Below, in pieces: positions 58,994 to 64,000 of a stretch of 64,000 nucleotides of DNA. The notes under the pieces were generated by a model, which was not told the origin of the DNA, ran no database searches, and was given only the letters and a program-made list of their open reading frames with translations. The DNA comes from Actinoplanes italicus (lineage in GTDB: Bacteria > Actinomycetota > Actinomycetes > Mycobacteriales > Micromonosporaceae). The stretch covers positions 124,001-188,000 of the forward strand of contig NZ_PVMZ01000010.1 in the NCBI RefSeq assembly GCF_003001815.1. The letters are read 5' to 3'. Position 1 is the first letter of the stretch, and each line of letters starts with the position of its first letter. The translations under genes were made by a program, and so were the position numbers.

Positions 58994-60211
58994 TTGGTCA
59001 CCAACGGGGCATGTCCTTACTCCTATCCGTTCAGCACGGCACAGGGTCTGGAGATGGATCCGGCATACGCCCGGATGCGCGCCGAGCAGCCGCTGCTGCG
59101 GATCAAGATGGCGTACGGCCAGGAGGGCTGGCTGGCGCTGCGGCACGACGACGTGCGCACGGTGCTGAGCGACCCGCGTTTCAGCCGGGCGGCGACCCTG
59201 GAGGCGGACCTGCCCCGGGCCGAGCCGGACCTGCCGAACACACCGGAGATGGCCGCCAACATCACCAACCTGGACCAGCCGGAGCACGGCCGGCTCCGCG
59301 GCCTGATCGCGTCGGCGTTCACCGCCCGGCGCATCGAGCGTCTCCGGCCGTTCGTCGACGAGACCGCGCAGCGGCTGGTGACCGAGATGCTCGTCGCGGG
59401 CAGTCCCGCCGACCTGGTCAAGGCCGTGTGCGAGCCGTTGCCGGTCGCCGTGATCTGCGAGCTGATGGGCGTACCGCCGGCGGGCCGGTCGATCTTCCGC
59501 GCCGGGATCGAGGCGGTCGTGTCCAACGCGACCGTGGCCGCCGAGGCCCGGGTGGCCGCCGTCCAGGCGATCATCACCTACATGGCCGAACTCATCGACG
59601 AGCGCCGCCGGGATCCGGGCGGCCCCCGCGACGACCTGCTCGGTGCGCTCGTCGCGGCCCGTGACGCCGACGGCTCCCGGCTCTCCGAGGCGGAGCTGAA
59701 CATGCTCGGCGTCACCCTGCTGGTCGCCGGGCACGAGACCACCCTCAACATGATCGGCAACATGGTGGTCACGCTGCTCACCGACCGCTCCCGGTGGGAC
59801 TATCTGCTGGCCGATCCGGACCGGATCCCGGCGGCCGTGGAGGAGATGCTGCGCGTCATCCCCAGCGGGCCCTACTCCGGGCTGGCGCGGGTGGCGCTGG
59901 AGGACGTCGAGCTGACCGGCGGCACGGTCCGGGCCGGTGAGGCGGTGCTGGTGTCGGCCGAGGCCGCGAACCGGGATCCCGAGGTCTACGACGACCCGGA
60001 GACGCTGCGGCTCGACCGGGAACCTGCGAACATCCTGTCGTTCGGGTACGGCTCACACCGCTGCGTCGGCGCGGTGCTCGCCCGGATGCAGATGCAGATC
60101 GCGCTGCGCGCCCTGATCACCCGGGTGCCGAAGCTCGATCTCGCGGGTGAGGTCGAGTGGCGTACCTCCACGTTGATCCGCGGGCCGGAGGCCGTGCTGG
60201 TCACCTGGTGA
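58994..60211 (+). CDS. Cytochrome P450, CYP107-like
   Basis: 405 aa with TTG start at 58994, chosen for GAAGGAGGG just upstream; an ATG at 58943 has no ribosome site. I-helix AGHETTLNMIG, ExxR (EEMLR), and heme loop FGYGSHRCVGAVLARMQ with Cys357 (Ser replaces the usual Pro/Gly before His). It is a soluble class-I bacterial P450 of the kind that hydroxylates macrolides, sugars or PCP-bound amino acids. Distinct from the core P450 at 29120; tailoring is likely. Confidence 0.92.
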   Translation: MVTNGACPYSYPFSTAQGLEMDPAYARMRAEQPLLRIKMAYGQEGWLALRHDDVRTVLSDPRFSRAATLEADLPRAEPDLPNTPEMAANITNLDQPEHGRLRGLIASAFTARRIERLRPFVDETAQRLVTEMLVAGSPADLVKAVCEPLPVAVICELMGVPPAGRSIFRAGIEAVVSNATVAAEARVAAVQAIITYMAELIDERRRDPGGPRDDLLGALVAARDADGSRLSEAELNMLGVTLLVAGHETTLNMIGNMVVTLLTDRSRWDYLLADPDRIPAAVEEMLRVIPSGPYSGLARVALEDVELTGGTVRAGEAVLVSAEAANRDPEVYDDPETLRLDREPANILSFGYGSHRCVGAVLARMQMQIALRALITRVPKLDLAGEVEWRTSTLIRGPEAVLVTW

Positions 60212-60218
60212 CCAGCAC
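60194..60218. terminator. Near-perfect palindrome at the end of the P450 gene
   Basis: Twelve-base arms 60194-60205 and 60207-60218 flank a single base and cover the P450 stop codon. Just 15 bases further lies the end of the convergent MFS gene. A short cruciform-type terminator is possible. Confidence 0.5.
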
Positions 60219-60232
60219 GCCCACGCCGTTCG

Positions 60233-61804
60233 TCATCGGCTGTCAGCCCGTTCCAGGGCGGGCTCGTCCCCCTGCTCCGCCGTGCTCGCGTCCTCGCTGC
60301 CGATCGGGCCCGAGTCGCGAAGGCCGTACAGCGACACGACGATGAGCACGGCGACGAGCACCGCCCCGGCGACAGCCACCCCGTTCATCCCGGAGGTGAA
60401 CGCCTCACGGGCACTGGCCAGCATGGATTCCGCGGTGGACGGTGGCACCGAGCCCGCGGCCACGGTCGCCTCGGCGAGGCTGTGCCGGGCGGCCTCGGCG
60501 GCTGCCGGCGGCACGTCGGCCGGCACCTCGATGAGCCGCGTGTACAGCGTGGCCCCGATCGTGCCGAACGCCGCCAGCCCGAAGGCCACCCCGAACTCGC
60601 CGCCGGTCTCCGACACCGCCGAGGCCGATCCGGCCTCCTCCTCGCGCACCGACCCCATCACCAGCGAGATGCACAGCGAGGTGAACGGGCCCGCGCCGAA
60701 CGTCACGAGCACCACCCCGCCGAGCGCCACGAACAGGTCGCTGGTCGCGGTCGCCTGCGTCAGGACGATGAACCCGGCACCCGAGACCACCAGACCGCCC
60801 GCGATCACCACGCCGGGCCGCAGCCGCTGCGCGATCTTCGGGGCGATCAGGCCGCTCACGGCCACCGCCACCGAGGACGGGACCATCGCCAGCCCGGCCG
60901 CGGCCGGACTGAGACCGACGACGAGCTGCAGGTACTGGCTGAAGAACAGCATGATGCCGGCCATCGAGGCCGAGCCCAGCAGCATGATGCCGAGCGCGGA
61001 CCGGAACGTACGCCCACCGAAGAGCCGCAGATCCAGCAGCGGAGTCTCCAGGCGCAGCTGCCGCCGGATGAACATTGTCCCGGCCACCAGGCCGAGGGCC
61101 ACGGCCGCCACCGGCAGCGGCTCCACACCGAGCGGCAGCTGCTTGAGCCCGAAGATCAGCGGCAGGACGGTCGCCAGCGAGAGGACCACGCTGACCAGGT
61201 CGAGACGGCCCGGCTCCTGTTCGCGGTACTCCGGCAGCAGCCACGGTCCGACCGCGATGAGCGCCAGCATCACCGGGACACCGAGCAGGAACACCGAACC
61301 CCACCAGAACTGCTGGAGCATCAGGCCGCCGACGATCGGGCCGACCGCTCCGCCGCCCATGAGGCACGTGATGAACACCGCCACCGCGGTGGCCTGCTGT
61401 TTCGGATCCTTGAAGATCGCGGTGAGCAGCGCCAGCGCCGACGGTGCCAGGGTGGCGCCCGCGATGCCGAGCAGGGCCCGGGCCGCGATGAGGGTCGCCG
61501 CCGTGGGCGCGAAGGCGGCGATGACCGACGCGCCGGCGAACGCGCCCGCACCGATCAGCAGCAGCCTGCGCCGGCCGATCCGGTCGCCGAGCTTGCCCAT
61601 GGTCACCAGGAAGCCGGCCAGGACGAAACCGTAGATGTCGAGCACCCACAGCTGTTCGATGCTGCTCACACCGAGATCGGCCGACAGCGCTGGCAGAGCC
61701 AGGTACAGCACGCCCATGTCGATCGCCACCACGAGGGTGGGCACGGCGAGGGCGACGAGGCTGATCCAGTCTCGCGGCCCGGCTCGTGTGGGGACGTCAG
61801 TCAT
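60233..61804 (-). CDS. MFS drug exporter, DHA2/EmrB-QacA type, 14 TM helices
   Basis: 523 aa with GGGAGTGAG before the ATG. The first motif A variant GKLGDRIGRRRLL and motif C-like PSALALLTAIF with the 14-helix length fit the DHA2 drug:proton antiporters; C-1027's SgcB is such a protein. It would export the finished enediyne and give self-resistance. The C-terminal 20 residues are acidic and cytosolic. Confidence 0.93.
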   Translation of the reverse strand: MTDVPTRAGPRDWISLVALAVPTLVVAIDMGVLYLALPALSADLGVSSIEQLWVLDIYGFVLAGFLVTMGKLGDRIGRRRLLLIGAGAFAGASVIAAFAPTAATLIAARALLGIAGATLAPSALALLTAIFKDPKQQATAVAVFITCLMGGGAVGPIVGGLMLQQFWWGSVFLLGVPVMLALIAVGPWLLPEYREQEPGRLDLVSVVLSLATVLPLIFGLKQLPLGVEPLPVAAVALGLVAGTMFIRRQLRLETPLLDLRLFGGRTFRSALGIMLLGSASMAGIMLFFSQYLQLVVGLSPAAAGLAMVPSSVAVAVSGLIAPKIAQRLRPGVVIAGGLVVSGAGFIVLTQATATSDLFVALGGVVLVTFGAGPFTSLCISLVMGSVREEEAGSASAVSETGGEFGVAFGLAAFGTIGATLYTRLIEVPADVPPAAAEAARHSLAEATVAAGSVPPSTAESMLASAREAFTSGMNGVAVAGAVLVAVLIVVSLYGLRDSGPIGSEDASTAEQGDEPALERADSR

Positions 61805-61906
61805 CTCACTCCCTAGTCGTCCGTACGATGACCCGGCTTTCTCACCGGTCCTTGTACGTACTGACGACGCGGAGCGGGGAACTCATCGGTCCCGCGGCGG
61901 TTGTTT

Positions 61907-62914
61907 TCAGCCGAGCGTCGCGGGCAGCCCGAACGCCGGGAACAACTGCGGGCTGAGGAACGACGTCAGCTCCACGATCCGGCCGTGCTCGACGCGGAGA
62001 ACGTTGATCGCCCACGGCTGGAACGCCGCGTCGCCGGGCGCCCTGAGGTACAGCGCGGCCGCGGGACAGCCGTTGGCGCGGGTCGCGACCAGCCGGAATT
62101 CGCCCACGTAGTCGTCCGCGCCCGTGTCGAACGACCCGGCCACCGCCTCGACGATGGCGTCGCGTCCCTCGTACCACATCGGGTAGGGAGGCATGCAGCC
62201 CACGGCGTCCTCGCTGATGAGGTCCGTGATCGCGGCGATGTCGGCGTTCTCGACGGCCACCATGAAACGATCGAGGACCTGCTGCTCGGGTACGGCCAGA
62301 TCGCGCGACGGGGACCACTCGTGCCGGGAGCGCGGCGGCAGATGTGTGCGCATGGTGCTGCGGGCACGCTGCAGGACGCTGTTGACCGACGCCGTGGTGA
62401 CCTCGAGCATGTCCGCCGCCTCCTGCGCCGAGCATCCGACGACGTCACGCAGCACCAGGACGGCACGCTGACGCGGCGGCAGATGCTGCAGGGCGACCAG
62501 GAACGCCAGCTCGATGGTCTCCCTCGCGACGGCCCGGGCCTCGGGCTGCTCCTCGTGCGGTGTGGTGGGGTCGAGCCGGGCGTCGGGGAACGGCTGCAGC
62601 CAGGCGGAGTCGGCCGGGCGCGCGGAGGTCTCGGCCGTGGGCAGCAGCATCGGGCGCCGGCCCTTCGCCGAGGCGTCCAGGCAGGCGTTGGTGGCGATGC
62701 GGTACAACCAGGTCCGCAGAGCAGCGCGGCCCTCGAAGGCGTCCCGGCCCCGCCACGCGCGCAGGAACGTCTCCTGCACCATGTCCTCGGCCTCCTCGAA
62801 GGAGCCCAGCATGCGGTAGCAGTGCACGAGCAACTCGTGGCGATGCCGGTCGACCAGGCCGGTGAACGTCGCCGCGTCCGGATCGGCGGCCGGTTGCGAG
62901 GTCCGCTGGAGCAT
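61907..62914 (-). CDS. ECF sigma factor with SnoaL-like C-terminal domain
   Basis: 335 aa from ATG 62914; an earlier ATG at 62977 is possible. Region 2 has LLVHCYRMLGSFEEAEDMVQETFLRAW, region 4 has LPPRQRAVLVLRDVVGCSAQEAADML, and the last 120 residues form a SnoaL/NTF2-like domain (DRFMVAVENADIAAITDLI) as in the SigJ/TIGR02960 group, where the extra domain tunes activity in place of an anti-sigma factor. It is divergent from the glycosyltransferase across 126 bases. Role in the cluster is unproved. Confidence 0.92.
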   Translation of the reverse strand: MLQRTSQPAADPDAATFTGLVDRHRHELLVHCYRMLGSFEEAEDMVQETFLRAWRGRDAFEGRAALRTWLYRIATNACLDASAKGRRPMLLPTAETSARPADSAWLQPFPDARLDPTTPHEEQPEARAVARETIELAFLVALQHLPPRQRAVLVLRDVVGCSAQEAADMLEVTTASVNSVLQRARSTMRTHLPPRSRHEWSPSRDLAVPEQQVLDRFMVAVENADIAAITDLISEDAVGCMPPYPMWYEGRDAIVEAVAGSFDTGADDYVGEFRLVATRANGCPAAALYLRAPGDAAFQPWAINVLRVEHGRIVELTSFLSPQLFPAFGLPATLG

Positions 62915-63040
62915 GCGTCCGAGCCTACCCAGGTACGAGATCGACAACTCAGCACCGGGAGAGATGTCCGGCGGCACGGACCGTCGTTAGTGTCGCCGAC
63001 AGACCACCGGACGTCCCGAACCGCACCGGGAGGAACCGCC

Positions 63041-64000
63041 ATGCGCGTCCTGTTTCTCACCGCCTCCGCCAAGACCCACCTGTACGGGATGGTGCCGCTG
63101 GCCTGGGCGTTGCGCGCGGCCGGACACGACGTCCGGGTCGCCGCCGCGACCGATCCGAGCGCGCTGACCGCCGACGACGCCGCCCGCACCGGACTGCCGT
63201 TCGTGGCGGTCGGTCAACCCGTCGACCTGGGTGCGATGGCCCGTGCCGGAGCCGCCGCGGGCGGTCCGCGGCCGTCGTCCGAGGTGGGCGCCAACGCCAC
63301 CCAGACCGACTATGTGGACCGGTACCTCAACGGCGACCCCACCGGCGAGCTGGAGCTGTCGGCGACCGCCTTCCGGTTCTTCTGCCCGCCCGAGGCGACC
63401 GACGACCTGAGCGACCTGGCCGTCGAGTGGGGCGCCGACCTCATCGTCTGGGACTACATGATGATGTTCGGCGGACCGGCCGCGGCCCGGCGCAGCGGCG
63501 CGGCCCACGCGAGGTTCGTGTACGGCGTGGACGCCCCCGTGCAGTTGCGGGTGGCGTGGAAGGGCGACGGCCCCGACCCTCTGGAGGCGGCGCTGACCGC
63601 GGCGTCCGGGCACACCTTCAGCGAGGAGATGGTGCTCGGCCAGTGGGCGATCAACAACATGCCGCCGTGGACGTGGCGTCCGGACGGGGCCGAGTACGTC
63701 GACGTGCGCCCGCTGCCGTTCAACGGCCCCGCGGTGGTGCCGGACTGGCTGCGCCACGCCCCGGACCGTCCGCGCGTCTGCCTCACGCTGGGCCTGTCCA
63801 CGCGGGACGTCGCGTCGGTCGGCATCTCGTTCGACGACCTGTTCGACGCCGTGTCCGGCCTGGACATGGAGGTCGTGGCGACGGTCGCCGGTGACACGGC
63901 GGACCGGCCGGCGGTGCCGGACAACGTGCGGCTCGTCGAGTTCGTACCGATGAACGCCCTGCTGCCGACGTGCGCGGCCGTCCTGCACCACGGCGGCTCG
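63041..64000 (+). CDS. Macrolide-type glycosyltransferase (3' end outside window)
   Basis: 320 codons are visible from ATG 63041, with GGGAGGA upstream. MRVLFLTASAKTHLYGMVPLAWALRAAGHDV is the GT-B N-terminal start of the DesVII/EryCIII/CalG family, FVYGVDAPVQLRVAWKGDG a mid-domain feature, and FVPMNALLPTCAAVLHHGGS the start of the sugar-nucleotide site, with HHGG at the very edge. It would attach the aminosugar built by the genes at 10710-13971 to the enediyne core. The cluster therefore continues beyond 64,000. Confidence 0.93.
   Translation, partial: MRVLFLTASAKTHLYGMVPLAWALRAAGHDVRVAAATDPSALTADDAARTGLPFVAVGQPVDLGAMARAGAAAGGPRPSSEVGANATQTDYVDRYLNGDPTGELELSATAFRFFCPPEATDDLSDLAVEWGADLIVWDYMMMFGGPAAARRSGAAHARFVYGVDAPVQLRVAWKGDGPDPLEAALTAASGHTFSEEMVLGQWAINNMPPWTWRPDGAEYVDVRPLPFNGPAVVPDWLRHAPDRPRVCLTLGLSTRDVASVGISFDDLFDAVSGLDMEVVATVAGDTADRPAVPDNVRLVEFVPMNALLPTCAAVLHHGGS

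Overview
This is a very GC-rich (roughly 70%+) actinobacterial chromosome segment. The codon bias, the mycothiol-type and SgcJ-type proteins, and the repeat-laden intergenic DNA on the left suggest a Micromonosporaceae-like actinomycete (Actinoplanes or a relative). That taxonomic call is inference, since no rRNA or housekeeping marker is present. I saw no tRNA, rRNA or CRISPR array.

Left flank (1-~9,530), ordinary chromosome: a partial DUF4331 secreted protein, a PQQ-type sugar dehydrogenase lipoprotein, a CDF metal-efflux pump with a His-rich repeat tail divergent from its ArsR regulator, and a 2-kb gene-poor repeat zone that appears to have truncated an Imm21-like gene. A response regulator convergent with a GAF/PAS histidine kinase and a MerR regulator follow.

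From about 9.9 kb to the right edge (and continuing past it) lies a biosynthetic gene cluster for an enediyne. The core operon at 19,121-33,453 holds an AhpD-like protein, two DUF1702/UnbL-type proteins, the iterative PKS PksE (KS-AT-ACP-KR-DH-PPTase), the E10-type hotdog thioesterase, a flavin reductase (E6-like), a P450 (E7-like), UnbV and UnbU. SgcJ-, E8- and E9-like genes, an SgcF-like epoxide hydrolase and a free-standing SgcC5-like condensation enzyme point to the nine-membered (C-1027/neocarzinostatin) class rather than the ten-membered class.

Peripheral chemistry. (i) An aminosugar cassette at 10,710-13,971 (C-methyltransferase, C-aminotransferase, N-methyltransferase) parallels sgcA3-A4-A5, and a glycosyltransferase runs off the right edge. 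(ii) A 4-hydroxyphenylglycine (Hpg) pathway comprises chorismate mutase, 4-hydroxymandelate synthase (HmaS), 4-hydroxymandelate oxidase (Hmo) and an HpgT aminotransferase that is fused in frame to a class-III aminotransferase. (iii) A stand-alone A-PCP protein has a specificity pocket resembling Hpg domains. (iv) Flavin oxygenases, GMC and BBE-type oxidases and a methyltransferase could tailor the aryl unit. The reading that best joins these is a nine-membered enediyne carrying an Hpg-derived acyl group instead of the beta-tyrosine of C-1027; I recall no characterised example.

Regulation and self-protection: two paralogous AraC-type regulators with the HTH at the N-terminus, an ECF sigma factor with a SnoaL-like tail, a 14-TM MFS exporter, a mycothiol-enzyme-like protein, a dedicated SAM synthetase, a CopC-like pair and a solute-binding protein without a signal peptide. 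Most convergent gene pairs in the cluster are separated by perfect hairpins.
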